A DNA stretch of 64,000 nt from Cystobacterineae bacterium (lineage in GTDB: Bacteria; Myxococcota; Myxococcia; Myxococcales; Myxococcaceae). The notes beneath the pieces were generated by a model. The model saw nothing but the letters and a program-made list of their open reading frames with translations, was not told where the DNA came from and did no database searches. Location: assembly GCA_009782175.1 (NCBI GenBank), contig WRKR01000004.1:1-64000 (forward strand), read 5' to 3'. Positions 42,467 through 51,835 of the stretch are shown here, piece after piece. Position 1 is the stretch's first letter. The number at the start of each line of letters is the position of its first letter. The position numbers and the translations under genes were made by a program.

Positions 42467-43597
42467 TCAGTGCTTTTCTCTGTTTGAGGATGACTTTAAA
42501 TTCTCAATTTGCCTGCGCAACTCGTCGCGGACATTTCTAAAGGCAGAAAGCACTTCCTCTTCAGAGCCCTCTATGGTTTCTGGGTTAACCAGGGGCCAAG
42601 CAACCCTGCGCGAAATGTTTCCGGGTACAGAGCACTCATCCTTGGAACATAGCCTCACAAAAGTATCCACATCTCCCATGGGCACAGCCGAAAACCCTTT
42701 GGGTCGCTGAGTGGAAATATCAATCCCTATTTCTTTCATCACCTCAATGGCCCGCGGATGAACAACAGCTGCTGGTTTCAAACCTGCACTCCAAATGCGA
42801 ACAGAGGATGGCAAAAACTTGCGAGCCAAACCTTCGGCCATTTGGCTCTGCACCGAATTTTCAATGCACACAAAAAGAACGCCTCGGGGAATGCGCGGCT
42901 CCCGAGCGTTCCCCAGGCGTCCAGCGTGCCGAATATCCGTTGCTTTCACCATGAATACCACCATTTCAGCCAAATTGGTGGCGTGGTCTCCAATGCGCTC
43001 GAGATATTTTGAAACAGATTGGATTTTTGTCGCCCTATAAATGTTTCGAACATCTTCCATCATATAGGTCAGCATCTCTCGAAAAATCTGCCCATAATAA
43101 AAATCCAAAGACTGATCCTTCTCAATGACTTGTTCTGCTTGCTCCGCATCACGGCTGACAAAAGCATCCAAGGCACTGCGCACCATCTCTTGCGCAATTT
43201 TAGCCATGTGCTGCAAATCCACATAAGGCTTTAAGGGAGGCACCATGTTGAGCTCAATCACCCGCTCACAAATGTTGACTGCCAAATCCCCAATGCGCTC
43301 CAAGTCTGTCACCATTTTCATCACCGTGGTGATGGCACGCAAGTCGGACGCCACAGGCTGCCTTCTGGCCAAAACCCTCAAACAAAGCTCGTCAATATCC
43401 AATTCGAGTTTGTTAACCTCATTGTCCAACTCAATCATCTGATGTGCCAACTCGCTGTCTCTCCCCAGCAAGGACTTGATGCCAACGGCAATCATCTCCT
43501 CTACTTTTGCGCCCATAAGCAGCAGTTGCTCGCGAATTTTGCGAAGCTCACCATCATATTTTTGTGCTGTATGTTTGAATGTCATCATCGCCAACAT
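42467..43597 (-). CDS. PhoU fused to an arsenate-reductase/LMW-phosphatase-like domain
   Basis: Residues 1-220 are PhoU, with both three-helix repeats (LERIGDLAVNI and LERIGDHATNLAE), the regulator that restrains Pst uptake and PhoR signalling. Residues 238-365 resemble thioredoxin-coupled arsenate reductase (GVLFVCIENSVQSQMAEG, SAGLKPAAVVHPRAIEVMKEIGIDIS). The catalytic loop C-x5-R is changed: Cys244 is present but the Arg position is Gln250. The general-acid Asp before Pro is Asn338, while a pair of Cys (317 and 322) remains. The domain is therefore probably non-catalytic and may bind an oxyanion. PhoU is usually about 220 residues. The gene ends the pst cluster, three bases after pstB. Confidence 0.88.
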   Translation of the reverse strand: MLAMMTFKHTAQKYDGELRKIREQLLLMGAKVEEMIAVGIKSLLGRDSELAHQMIELDNEVNKLELDIDELCLRVLARRQPVASDLRAITTVMKMVTDLERIGDLAVNICERVIELNMVPPLKPYVDLQHMAKIAQEMVRSALDAFVSRDAEQAEQVIEKDQSLDFYYGQIFREMLTYMMEDVRNIYRATKIQSVSKYLERIGDHATNLAEMVVFMVKATDIRHAGRLGNAREPRIPRGVLFVCIENSVQSQMAEGLARKFLPSSVRIWSAGLKPAAVVHPRAIEVMKEIGIDISTQRPKGFSAVPMGDVDTFVRLCSKDECSVPGNISRRVAWPLVNPETIEGSEEEVLSAFRNVRDELRRQIENLKSSSNREKH

Positions 43598-43600
43598 GCC

Positions 43601-44476
43601 TCATCCAAATCGACCCGTAATATAGTCTTCCGTTTGTTGCTTGCCTGGTTTCGTAAAAAGAATGTCAGTGTCATTAAACTCTACCAGCTCCCCCATATAA
43701 AAGAATGCCGTATAGTGAGACACGCGAGCCGCTTGTTGCATGTTATGCGTGACAATGACAATGGTGCAGATTTTTCCAATGCTGTGAATGAGCTCTTCAA
43801 TGCGTGAAGTGGCAATGGGGTCCAAAGCCGAGCATGGCTCATCCATCAACAATATTTCCGGCTCCAGCGCCAATGCCCTTGCAATGCAAAGACGCTGTTG
43901 CTGTCCTCCGGACAAACTCGCCCCTGAGCGGTTGAGAATGTCCTTCACTTCACCCCACAATGCCGCTTGCTCCAGCACCTTCTCCACCAGCTCATCCGGA
44001 CGCGGAATTTTGACGCCATTGAGTTTCAAACCCGCCAACACATTCTCCCGAATGGACATGGTCGGAAAGGGATTGGGCCTTTGAAAAACCATTCCAACGC
44101 GGCTGCGGATTTTGACGGGGTCTATCTGCTTCTCATAAATATCCACATCATCCAAAAATACTTTTCCGGAAACCAATGCCTGGGGCACAACTTCATGCAT
44201 GCGGTTGAGGCAGCGAATAAACGTGGATTTTCCGCAGCCCGACGGGCCAATAATGGCTGTCACTTTCTTGTCCGCAACAGAGAGAGAAACGCCCTTAATA
44301 ATTTCTGCCTTTCCAAACCATGCCTGCAAGTGTTCAACACGCATTTTTCCAACGGACTTCGCATCATCTGCTGAGTTATGCAGCATATTCTCTTTGTTAA
44401 ATGGCATCTTCTCCTCGGGAACACCCACTCCTGCGCTCATACTTCTAAGCTGAAACATTTGCTTTGCTGTTATCAT
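43601..44476 (-). CDS. pstB: Phosphate ABC transporter ATPase
   Basis: PstB powers high-affinity phosphate uptake. The 291-residue protein shows Walker [11 protein letters not shown]-loop [18 protein letters not shown] (the RPNPFP block is typical of PstB), signature [14 protein letters not shown], Walker [14 protein letters not shown] and H-loop [11 protein letters not shown]. The ATG overlaps the pstA stop (ATGA) and adds about 35 residues before the usual start of the domain. It is part of pstS-C-A-B-phoU. Confidence 0.95.
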   Translation of the reverse strand: MITAKQMFQLRSMSAGVGVPEEKMPFNKENMLHNSADDAKSVGKMRVEHLQAWFGKAEIIKGVSLSVADKKVTAIIGPSGCGKSTFIRCLNRMHEVVPQALVSGKVFLDDVDIYEKQIDPVKIRSRVGMVFQRPNPFPTMSIRENVLAGLKLNGVKIPRPDELVEKVLEQAALWGEVKDILNRSGASLSGGQQQRLCIARALALEPEILLMDEPCSALDPIATSRIEELIHSIGKICTIVIVTHNMQQAARVSHYTAFFYMGELVEFNDTDILFTKPGKQQTEDYITGRFG

Positions 44477-45321
44477 CGCGCGTGACTCCGTGAACTCGTA
44501 AGCAGCTTTGCAGAAACATTTAAAATGAGAACTATCAACACAAGAATCAGCGCAGCTGCCCAGGCCTGTTGATGCCATTCTTCATAGGGAGAGCTTGCAT
44601 ATTCATAAATTTGGACCGGCAAGGAGCTGATGCGCTTGTCCAAGCTTGCTGACCAAAAACGGTTGTAGCCCGCCGTAAACAAAAGAGGGGCTGTTTCTCC
44701 AAAAGCCCTCGCGATGGCCAGCATAACACCGGTGGCAATTCCAGACATGCCCGCAGGCAACACCACTCTTAAAATGACGCGCCACTTCGGCATCCCCAAT
44801 GCCAGACCGGCTTCTCGAAGGGAAGTGGGTACGAGTTTTATCAGTTCCTCTGTTGTCCGTATAATGGTCGGCAACATCAAAATACTCAGTGCAATGCCTC
44901 CTGCAAGCGCAGAAGGGCTGCCCATGGACAACACCACCAAAGTATAGACGAAAATGCCAATGAGTATCGAGGGGACTCCCGCCATCACATCCGCACAGAA
45001 ACGCACAGCCTTTCCAAAACGGTTGGAGCCAAATTCAGAAAGGTAGACGCCTCCAAGCACGCCCACGGGGATTCCAACAACACTCGCTATCCCCAAGAGC
45101 ACAAAGCTTCCCACAATCGCATTGCCCACACCTCCTCCAAGCTCACCCACGGGTTTGGGAAGCTCCACAAAAAAATTCCAGCTCAATCCCCCTATGCCTT
45201 TGACAAAAACATAGGCCAGCACACTGAACAAGGGAACAACCGCAAACAGTGTCGCGACAATGCACCATGAGCGCATCACCCAATCCACACACTTCCTCTT
45301 TCTATAAACCCGCGTCCCCAT
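44473..45321 (-). CDS. pstA: Phosphate ABC transporter permease PstA
   Basis: One of two membrane subunits of the Pst system. The 282-residue protein has six helices, with the permease loop [38 protein letters not shown] and the block [12 protein letters not shown] earlier. The ATG, two bases beyond the pstC stop, has ggag at a proper distance; the longer frame has no support. It ends in the overlap with pstB. Confidence 0.94.
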   Translation of the reverse strand: MGTRVYRKRKCVDWVMRSWCIVATLFAVVPLFSVLAYVFVKGIGGLSWNFFVELPKPVGELGGGVGNAIVGSFVLLGIASVVGIPVGVLGGVYLSEFGSNRFGKAVRFCADVMAGVPSILIGIFVYTLVVLSMGSPSALAGGIALSILMLPTIIRTTEELIKLVPTSLREAGLALGMPKWRVILRVVLPAGMSGIATGVMLAIARAFGETAPLLFTAGYNRFWSASLDKRISSLPVQIYEYASSPYEEWHQQAWAAALILVLIVLILNVSAKLLTSSRSHAR

Positions 45322-45322
45322 C

Positions 45323-46318
45323 TCATAAGCTCCGCGCGCCACCTGGCATGCGCCCAACACGCCAGACAAGCAGCTTTGAAACAATGTTGAGCACCAAAGT
45401 AACCGCAAACAAAACCAGACCCAGCTCTGTTAAAACGGATAGGTAGAGCGCTTCAGAAGTTCCCGCATATTCGTTGGCAATCATGCTGGCTATGGTGGCT
45501 GCCGGTGCAAAAAGCGAAGCAGAAATTTCAGCTCGGTTGCCAATCACCATCGTCACCGCCATCGTCTCGCCCAGTGCTCGACCAAAGCCCAAAACAATGG
45601 CCCCAACAATTCCCGAAGTCACATTGGGCAATACGGCAACGCGTATGGTTTCCCATCGCGTCGCCCCCAAGGCAAGTACACCTTCGCGATAGCCTTTGGG
45701 GACGGAGGCCATAACATCTCTGCTGACGGAGGCCACGGTGGGTAAGATCATAATAGCCAGCACAATCCCCGCCGCAAACATTGAACGCCCGGAACCTTGA
45801 AGTTCGCCTTGAAAGAGGGGAAGAAAGCCCAGTGTTTTTGCCAAAAGGGGGAAGATGGTTTGAAGGAGCCATGGGGCCAACACAAACATGCCCCACAACC
45901 CATAAACAATGCTGGGAATGGCCGCCAATAACTCGATAATAAGGTCCAAAGGCTTTTTAAGCCAAGCCGGTGCCAGCTCCGAAAGAAATATGGCCACACC
46001 CAATGCCACGGGAATCACCAACAACAAAGCAATAACGGAGGAGACAACGGTTCCAAAAATAAATGGAAATGCACCAAATATTTCATGGACAGGGTCCCAC
46101 TCCTTCTCTGTGAGGAAACCCAAACCAAAACGCTGGAGGGACAACGTGGAGGCCCGCGTCATCTGAATGAGCATGGCCGCCAGAACCAAAATGGCCGTCG
46201 CTGCAAACCCAGCTGTCATCCACTTGAAAACCCCATCCCCTATATTTTTGCCGCCTGCAACATGGGAAAGCCTGGGTTGAGGCTTTGGCTCATGCTGCTC
46301 GTCATCTGTTTGTGGCAT
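45323..46318 (-). CDS. pstC: Phosphate ABC transporter permease PstC
   Basis: Second membrane subunit of the Pst transporter, 331 residues with six helices. Conserved pieces are FLTEKEWDPVHEIFGAFPFIFGT, AIFLSELAP, LLAAIPSIVYGLWGMFVLAPWL and the cytoplasmic loop VPKGYREGVLALGATRWETIRVAVLP. An in-frame TTG a little upstream overlaps the pstS stop; I use the first ATG. It is adjacent to pstA. Confidence 0.94.
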   Translation of the reverse strand: MPQTDDEQHEPKPQPRLSHVAGGKNIGDGVFKWMTAGFAATAILVLAAMLIQMTRASTLSLQRFGLGFLTEKEWDPVHEIFGAFPFIFGTVVSSVIALLLVIPVALGVAIFLSELAPAWLKKPLDLIIELLAAIPSIVYGLWGMFVLAPWLLQTIFPLLAKTLGFLPLFQGELQGSGRSMFAAGIVLAIMILPTVASVSRDVMASVPKGYREGVLALGATRWETIRVAVLPNVTSGIVGAIVLGFGRALGETMAVTMVIGNRAEISASLFAPAATIASMIANEYAGTSEALYLSVLTELGLVLFAVTLVLNIVSKLLVWRVGRMPGGARSL

Positions 46319-46332
46319 GCTTGTGAGCTCTT

Positions 46333-47427
46333 TCAATCCACCAACACTTGGTTGTTGGATTTCATTTGTCGAAGTTTTTCTTCTATTTTTGTTATCATTT
46401 GACTGGGCAGCGGCGCATAGTGGAGGGCTGCACCAAACTGCTGTCCCTCATGAATGGCCCACCATAAAAATTGACCCAGCGCTTTTCCTTTTTGTGCGTC
46501 AGGCTGCTCCTCATATATGAGGACATAAGTGAAAGCGGAAATGGGGTATGCGCGCTCTCCTGGAGCGTCCACAATGGACATTCTGAGGTCCTCAGGCATC
46601 GCTGCTCCCACGCCCTCCGCTGCCGCGGCGATGTTTTCCAGTGAAGGCTCAACAAATTGTTTGCTGGAATTTTGGACCCAAGCATAGGCAAGCCCTGCCT
46701 GCTTGGCATATGCCAACTCCACATAACCTATGCTTCCTGGTGTCATTTTCATCTGCCCAGAAACACCTTCGTTGCCCTTTGCTCCCAACCCCTCAGGGAA
46801 TTTCACGCTCTTGCCCGTGCCTACTTTTTCTTTCCATGAGGCGCTCGTCTTAGAAAGGTATTCCGTAAACACCGCCGTCGTTCCACTGCCATCTGTCCTA
46901 TAAACAACGGAAATGGGCTGCTTTGGCAAGGTGACGCCCGCATTCAGCTCGGCAATGGACGGATCATCCCAACTCTTAATCTCCCCCAGAAAAATGCCCG
47001 CTATCACCTGGGGAGAAAAATTCAGGCGGGAAACACCGGGCAGGTTGTAGGCCACAACCACAGCCCCAAGCGTCGTGGGTATATGAAAAATTTTTCCTGA
47101 AACCTTGGCCAACTCTTCCGGGGTCATCGGCGCATCGCTGGCACCAAAGTCAATTATTTTTTCCGTAATTTGGCGAATCCCTCCACCTGAGCCAATGGAT
47201 TGATAGTTGACGTGAATGAGGGGCTCTCTCTTTTGATATTCAAACATCCACTTGGAATAAAGAGGATAAGGGAAGGAGGCACCCGCACCTTGAATGTCTA
47301 TGGGTTTCCCTTTTTGCTTCGAAGTTTCGCTTTTCTTTTCAGCAGAAGTGCCCAAAGCCGTATCCGAAGGCTTGCAGCCCACGGAAAACCCCAGCATGGC
47401 AAATGCAATGCAAGCTGCTATGCGCAT
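46333..47427 (-). CDS. pstS: Phosphate-binding lipoprotein PstS
   Basis: Periplasmic phosphate receptor of the Pst transporter. The 364-residue protein has a lipoprotein signal (IAFAMLGFSVGC), then the PstS core: GAGASFPYPLYSKW, YQSIGSGGGIRQI, FGASDAPM, VYRTDGSGTTAVFTEYL and SIGYVELAYA. Conserved Ser, Asp and Arg residues for phosphate binding sit in these blocks. A strong ribosome site (aaggaag) precedes the ATG. A Pho box lies about 40 bases upstream, so expression under phosphate limitation is expected. Confidence 0.95.
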   Translation of the reverse strand: MRIAACIAFAMLGFSVGCKPSDTALGTSAEKKSETSKQKGKPIDIQGAGASFPYPLYSKWMFEYQKREPLIHVNYQSIGSGGGIRQITEKIIDFGASDAPMTPEELAKVSGKIFHIPTTLGAVVVAYNLPGVSRLNFSPQVIAGIFLGEIKSWDDPSIAELNAGVTLPKQPISVVYRTDGSGTTAVFTEYLSKTSASWKEKVGTGKSVKFPEGLGAKGNEGVSGQMKMTPGSIGYVELAYAKQAGLAYAWVQNSSKQFVEPSLENIAAAAEGVGAAMPEDLRMSIVDAPGERAYPISAFTYVLIYEEQPDAQKGKALGQFLWWAIHEGQQFGAALHYAPLPSQMITKIEEKLRQMKSNNQVLVD

Positions 47428-47464
47428 CGTTTTCTTCCTTTCAATGGTTGCTTATGGTGGAGAT

Positions 47465-47481
47465 GTGACATTTATGTGACA
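47465..47481 (-). promoter_or_regulatory. Pho box upstream of pstS
   Basis: On the minus strand the site reads TGTCACATAAATGTCAC: two TGTCAC half-sites spaced 11 bases apart, part of a perfect 11-bp direct repeat (atgtgacattt twice at 47463-47484). A weaker third half-site (atggca) follows at the same phase at 47487-47492. The spacing and sequence match known PhoB boxes. Confidence 0.85.
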
Positions 47482-47519
47482 TTTTGATGGCAAGGTTGCA
47501 AAATGGATTGAAGGCCTCT

Positions 47520-48701
47520 TCAAAAGGCAACTTGTCCTGCAAGAATAAACTCATTGCTCGGTTTGCTCGTCTTGTATTGCAACCGGCTATAAGCGAGTTG
47601 AAGCTTCATCTCATGTTTCTGTATATAATAGTTGAGCCCCGCATCTATTTGCCAGGCTCTGTCTTTCCCTCCTGAAGCCATGTCTACGCCAATGTTGGGA
47701 TCCATATAGCCAACACGGAAAGAAGGTTGCAGCACATCCAAAAAGGTCCAGGCAATGGCACCATAAAACCCCTGCCCCTTCACGGATGGAGCGGCGCTTT
47801 TCACATCACGTGCACGGATGTATTCGGATTGAAACAAGAAGGGACCTCGCTCAAAACGCACATCTATCTCATATCTGTCCCTGGCATTCTCCTTGCGAGA
47901 GCCCAGCGTCGCATAGGCCAAACCGGCAATGACCAGCCCCTCAATGGGATAGGCTTCAAGCCTCAAAGCAATGTCTTTGGCATTATCCACATCCAAAACA
48001 TTGGCACCGGAACCACTGAAAACCCCAGCTGAATAACCAAAATATTTAAAGTTTTTTGCAAGCCTTATGCCCATGTCCCGCCGGTCGCCAAACTCTCTGG
48101 AAGAGAGCGCTCGCTCCGGGAAAAGAAGCCTGGAAGAAGAATTATAGCCTTCCCAGCTGATGGGGGTTTTAAATTGACCGAGCGAAACATCCATATATGA
48201 GGTTTTTAAGCTTATAAAAAAGTCCTGAAGAATGTCTGTCGACCGGGTCGGATCTACCATCACGGCATAGGCCACCCATCCAGGAACAATCTCCCCCCTG
48301 GCATGAAGCTCAACGCGGCGCAGACGAAACAGGGTTGCCGTCTCCTCAGCGCGCCGCGCCAAAAACCAACCTTGCAACAAAATGCCTGGACGAAAAAACC
48401 CTTCCATGCCCACACTCAATTGTTTGCTTGCGGCTTTATCTGGAGCAACTGCAGGCGCAGGAGCTGACATTTGCGGCGGGGTTTCAACAGGCACTGGAGC
48501 GGGCGTTTCTTCCTGTGGCTTTTCCGCATGTTTTTCTGTGGATTCTGAAGGCAAAGGTTCAGACAGCGCCTCTAAAGTTTCTTCTACAACCGTTTCTTCT
48601 ACAACCTCTTCTACTGTTTCTGGCCTGTGTTCGTTTTGAGCGCTTGAGCTCACTGCACTGCAAAAAATGACCACGGCGGCTAGATTTTTCCAGTTTTGCA
48701 T
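47520..48701 (-). CDS. Phosphate-selective porin (OprO/OprP family)
   Basis: This outer-membrane beta-barrel probably admits phosphate or polyphosphate. The 393-residue product has a signal peptide (AAVVIFCSAVSSSAQ) and an acidic/Pro-rich linker with VEETVVEET repeats (about 20-85). The porin O/P barrel follows (GMEGFFRPGILLQGW, RLRRVELHARGEIVPGWVAYAVMVDPT, SLGQFKTPISWEGYNSSSRLLFPERALSS) and ends in Phe, as barrels do. The ATG has gaggag upstream. A Pho box lies about 45 bases before it, and it sits between pst and phoR-phoB. Confidence 0.88.
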   Translation of the reverse strand: MQNWKNLAAVVIFCSAVSSSAQNEHRPETVEEVVEETVVEETLEALSEPLPSESTEKHAEKPQEETPAPVPVETPPQMSAPAPAVAPDKAASKQLSVGMEGFFRPGILLQGWFLARRAEETATLFRLRRVELHARGEIVPGWVAYAVMVDPTRSTDILQDFFISLKTSYMDVSLGQFKTPISWEGYNSSSRLLFPERALSSREFGDRRDMGIRLAKNFKYFGYSAGVFSGSGANVLDVDNAKDIALRLEAYPIEGLVIAGLAYATLGSRKENARDRYEIDVRFERGPFLFQSEYIRARDVKSAAPSVKGQGFYGAIAWTFLDVLQPSFRVGYMDPNIGVDMASGGKDRAWQIDAGLNYYIQKHEMKLQLAYSRLQYKTSKPSNEFILAGQVAF

Positions 48702-48746
48702 ATGCTCCTCGTTATGGTTAACGAGGAGCACAATGTGCTGGAGTCT

Positions 48747-48763
48747 GTGGCAATGTGGTGACA
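48747..48763 (-). promoter_or_regulatory. Pho box upstream of the phosphate porin
   Basis: On the minus strand TGTCACCACATTGCCAC gives half-sites TGTCAC and TGCCAC with 11-base periodicity, as at pstS. It lies 46-62 bases upstream of the porin start codon. Confidence 0.7.
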
Positions 48764-48903
48764 GGCCAGCAAAGTCTTCGTGTCAAAATTTCAGACGGGT
48801 TTCATGTCGGCTCGAGCGTGGCGAAACAGGCCGTTGGAGGCAAGCTCAAGCTTGCCTACATTCCGCTTCATCCATGGAAAAGCAGCTCAAGTGAAAAAGC
48901 CGT

Positions 48904-50256
48904 TTAGGCCATGCTTCTCACAGCACTGTGAGCAACGGGCAAAGTAAAATAAAAGGTGGAGCCTTGGCCCAGGGTGCTCTCCACAGAAACCCACCCCTGC
49001 ATGGCTTCTACGAGGTGTTTGACAATGGACAGCCCAAGTCCAGTTCCACCCACAGCGCGTGAGCGCCCGGCATCCACGCGGTAGAAACGCTCAAACAAAC
49101 GAGAGAAGTGTTTGGCTTCTATGCCCTGCCCTGCATCCTTCACCGAGATGCGCACAAACTCATGGAGGGGCTCAACTTCAACCTGCACAGGCATATTTTC
49201 AGCGCCATATTTTATGGCATTGTCCAAAAGGTTGGAGAGCACCTGCTCCAGCCTCCTTCGGTCTGCGCGAATCAGCGGAATGCCTTCAGGTATAACCACA
49301 GAGAAACTCACCCCCTTGGCATCGGCTTGCTTTTGAAACAACAACAGCGCCTGTGCAATGCTGTCTCTTAAGTCCACATCCTCCAAAACCAACCTGAATT
49401 CTCTGGACTCAATATGAGAAAAATCTAGCAAATCCTCGACCAGTTGGTGCAAACGCTCTGTGTTCCGCTCAATAATGCCCACAAACTCATCCGAAAGCTC
49501 GGGTTGGACTTCCATCGTTCTGCGCAAAGTTTCTGTTGCAGAGCGCACAACCGCAATGGGCGTGCGAAGCTCGTGCGAAACATTGGCAACAAAGTCTCTG
49601 CGCAAAGTCTCCAGACGGCGTAAATCCGTCACATCCACGAAGACAGCCAACATTCCCTGGGGCTCTCCTTGGAATGCAGAGGCATGGACCAACAGGCGCC
49701 TGGAGCCCAATTCACTGCTCACATCAAACTCCGCAGAAACCAACTCCATGGAAAACTTGGCTTCGTCAATAATCCTCTTCAATGTCGCACTGCGGATCAG
49801 CTCAAGTTGGGATTTTCCCATCACATCCACATTCAAATGAAGCAAATTGCGCAGCGCTGTATTGGCAAACACCACACGCCCATCTTTTCCAAGCAACAAA
49901 ACGCCCTCTTCCATTCCTTCAAGGACTCTGTTCATCAAATCGCGCTCTTTCCTCAGCGCGCCCAGCGCATTTTGGAGCTTGGTTGCAAGTTGGTTTAATA
50001 CACGGCCCAGCTCAGCAACCTCATCACGGCTTTCTATGTGAGTGCGCTCTGCCAAATCTCCCGAAGCCATTCTTCTTGCCGAGTCAATCAGCTGTCGAAC
50101 GTTTTTGGACATCCGAAACGACAAAAAAATCGTCAACAACACCGCAACCAGCAGAACCATTCCTGTCACGTGGGGATAGGCATCCGCACTAAAAAATGAA
50201 ACGGCCGCCAAACCCACAACCAGGAGAAGCCACTTGGAAGGCATGCCCAAACTCAC
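48904..50256 (-). CDS. phoR: Phosphate-sensing histidine kinase PhoR
   Basis: Sensor kinase that phosphorylates PhoB when phosphate is scarce. The 450-residue protein has two N-terminal membrane helices ([29 protein letters not shown]), a HAMP region (about 50-100), a PAS domain (about 108-215, [21 protein letters not shown]), a HisKA domain with the phospho-His in [11 protein letters not shown], and the ATPase motifs ([25 protein letters not shown]). The start is GTG, overlapping the phoB stop (GTGA). The small periplasmic loop fits PhoR, which senses through PstSCAB and PhoU. Confidence 0.92.
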   Translation of the reverse strand: MSLGMPSKWLLLVVGLAAVSFFSADAYPHVTGMVLLVAVLLTIFLSFRMSKNVRQLIDSARRMASGDLAERTHIESRDEVAELGRVLNQLATKLQNALGALRKERDLMNRVLEGMEEGVLLLGKDGRVVFANTALRNLLHLNVDVMGKSQLELIRSATLKRIIDEAKFSMELVSAEFDVSSELGSRRLLVHASAFQGEPQGMLAVFVDVTDLRRLETLRRDFVANVSHELRTPIAVVRSATETLRRTMEVQPELSDEFVGIIERNTERLHQLVEDLLDFSHIESREFRLVLEDVDLRDSIAQALLLFQKQADAKGVSFSVVIPEGIPLIRADRRRLEQVLSNLLDNAIKYGAENMPVQVEVEPLHEFVRISVKDAGQGIEAKHFSRLFERFYRVDAGRSRAVGGTGLGLSIVKHLVEAMQGWVSVESTLGQGSTFYFTLPVAHSAVRSMA

Positions 50257-50951
50257 GAACCATCCTCTTTGGGCAACTCTGCAAAGCGATATCCAACACC
50301 ACGAATGGTTTCTATATAGTCTCCTGCCTGCCCCATCTTCTCTCGAAGCCGCTTGACATGCGTGTCCACAGTCCGCGTGGTAATGTCTGCATCAATCCCC
50401 CACACATTGTCCAAAAGAGAGGTTCTGCTCTGCACACGGTTTTTTCGCTCATAAAGCGTCACCAGCAATTTGAATTCAATGGCCGTCAGCTCTACCTCTT
50501 TCTCGCCTACAAAAACCCTGTGCGCTTCTCGCTCTACGCATAGCTTCCCAAACCGAATGGGAAGTTGCAGTGCACCCTCCCCGCGCGCCCTTCGCAAAAT
50601 AGCATCTATGCGCAACAACAACTCCCGGACACTAAACGGTTTGGTGAGATAGTCGTCCGCCCCCAACTCAAAACCCAAAATTCTGTCAACCTCTTCACCC
50701 TTCGCCGTCAACATCAAAATAGGAATGGCCTCCGTGGCAGCGTCCCTCTTGAGAAGTTTGCAAACTTCTGTTCCCGCCATGTCCGGCAACATCAAATCCA
50801 AAATGATAAATTCCGGAGAGCGCTCCCGCGCAAGCTGTATCCCCTGCCTGCCTCGCAGAGCAGCAGAAACCTCATGCCCAGCCTGACGCAAGTTGAATTC
50901 CAAAATTCTTTGCAAATCGGCTTCGTCTTCTATGAGCAGTATGTGGGCCAT
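50253..50951 (-). CDS. phoB: Phosphate-regulon response regulator PhoB
   Basis: This OmpR-type regulator activates phosphate genes when phosphorylated. The 232-residue protein has a receiver domain with acidic pocket (IEDEADL), phospho-Asp in FIILDLMLPDMAG, TA and Lys in LMLTAKGEE, and GADDYLTKPFS. A winged-helix DNA-binding domain follows (VELTAIEFKLLVTLYERKN, ITTRTVDTHVKRLREKMG, IETIRGVGYRF). A Pho box about 35 bases upstream suggests autoregulation. It is coupled to phoR and lies next to the pst genes. Confidence 0.94.
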   Translation of the reverse strand: MAHILLIEDEADLQRILEFNLRQAGHEVSAALRGRQGIQLARERSPEFIILDLMLPDMAGTEVCKLLKRDAATEAIPILMLTAKGEEVDRILGFELGADDYLTKPFSVRELLLRIDAILRRARGEGALQLPIRFGKLCVEREAHRVFVGEKEVELTAIEFKLLVTLYERKNRVQSRTSLLDNVWGIDADITTRTVDTHVKRLREKMGQAGDYIETIRGVGYRFAELPKEDGS

Positions 50952-50985
50952 TGGGGTTTTGCTATAGCCCAGCTGTTACGTTTTG

Positions 50986-51002
50986 GTGACAAAGCCGTAA
51001 CA
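50986..51002 (-). promoter_or_regulatory. Pho box upstream of phoB
   Basis: On the minus strand TGTTACGGCTTTGTCAC has half-sites TGTTAC and TGTCAC at the same 11-base spacing as the pstS and porin sites, 35-51 bases upstream of phoB. Confidence 0.65.
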
Positions 51003-51212
51003 AACTGCCAAAAAACCCGACTTTTCTTCTCTTTTTCCCTGCGCGCGCTCCCCCATAAAACACCCTCCACATCCATCCTCTCCTCTTGGGCACCTCTGCA
51101 TTCACTCCCTCTGGTTTAACACACAATACGTGCCTCCCTCTTACAACATGCCTGACATACAGACGAGCACACCTGGGGGTTTTGTCGAAAGACTTTGGAT
51201 TTTGTTGGTGGG

Positions 51213-51237
51213 GAATATATTTCTGAAGAATATATTT
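51213..51237 (+). promoter_or_regulatory. Direct repeat just upstream of dps
   Basis: The 10-mer gaatatattt occurs at 51213-51222 and again at 51228-51237, 15 bases apart, directly before the ggagg ribosome site. It may hold the -10 element and an operator. The regulator is unknown. Confidence 0.4.
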
Positions 51238-51250
51238 TTATGGAGGCCTC

Positions 51251-51718
51251 ATGAACATCAACATTGGAATTGAAACCGATAAACGAAAAGAAATTGCTGG
51301 CGGTCTGGCGCGGGTGCTTGCGGATACGTATACGCTGTATTTGAAGACGCATAACTACCATTGGAATGTCACAGGCCCCATGTTTCAAACGCTGCACCTC
51401 ATGTTTGAAACACATTATAACGAGCTGGCGCTCGCGGTGGACCTCATCGCCGAGCGCATTCGCGCGCTCGGTTTTCCCGCGCCGGGGACTTATGGGCAAT
51501 TTATGGCGCTTTCTGCCGTCAAAGAAGAAAGCGAAATCCCCAAAGCCCAGGAGATGATCTGCAAAGCCGTTGAAGCTCACGAAACTGTCGCGCGCACAGC
51601 TCGCCAAGCCTTCAAAGCTCCAGAGAGCGTTGGCGACCAGCCTACCTGTGACTTGTTGACTCAGCGCATGCAATTCCACGAGAAAACAGCCTGGATGCTG
51701 CGCAGCCTGCTGGAATAA
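51251..51718 (+). CDS. dps: Dps-family ferritin-like DNA-protection protein
   Basis: Dps forms 12-subunit shells that oxidise and store iron and protect DNA from peroxide. The 155-residue protein carries the inter-subunit ferroxidase residues: His in KTHNYHWNVTG, the second His of that block, and Asp/Glu in ELALAVDLIAERIRALG. There is no lysine-rich N-terminal tail, so direct DNA binding may be weak. A strong ggagg site precedes the ATG and a terminator follows. Monocistronic. Confidence 0.94.
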   Translation: MNINIGIETDKRKEIAGGLARVLADTYTLYLKTHNYHWNVTGPMFQTLHLMFETHYNELALAVDLIAERIRALGFPAPGTYGQFMALSAVKEESEIPKAQEMICKAVEAHETVARTARQAFKAPESVGDQPTCDLLTQRMQFHEKTAWMLRSLLE

Positions 51719-51744
51719 CTTTTTTTAACGCAGCTCGCTTCAAT

Positions 51745-51779
51745 GCCGGCTTTTGTTGTGGCCGGCTTTTGTTTTTTTT
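51745..51779 (+). terminator. Terminator after dps
   Basis: GCCGGC at 51745-51750 and 51761-51766 (self-complementary, so they pair) around ttttgttgtg, followed by ttttgtttttttt. It lies 26 bases after the dps stop. Confidence 0.7.
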
Positions 51780-51835
51780 CAGGCGGCTTCCCTGCTTGCC
51801 TACGCTTGCCTAAGCCCCCTCTGCATAACCCAAGC

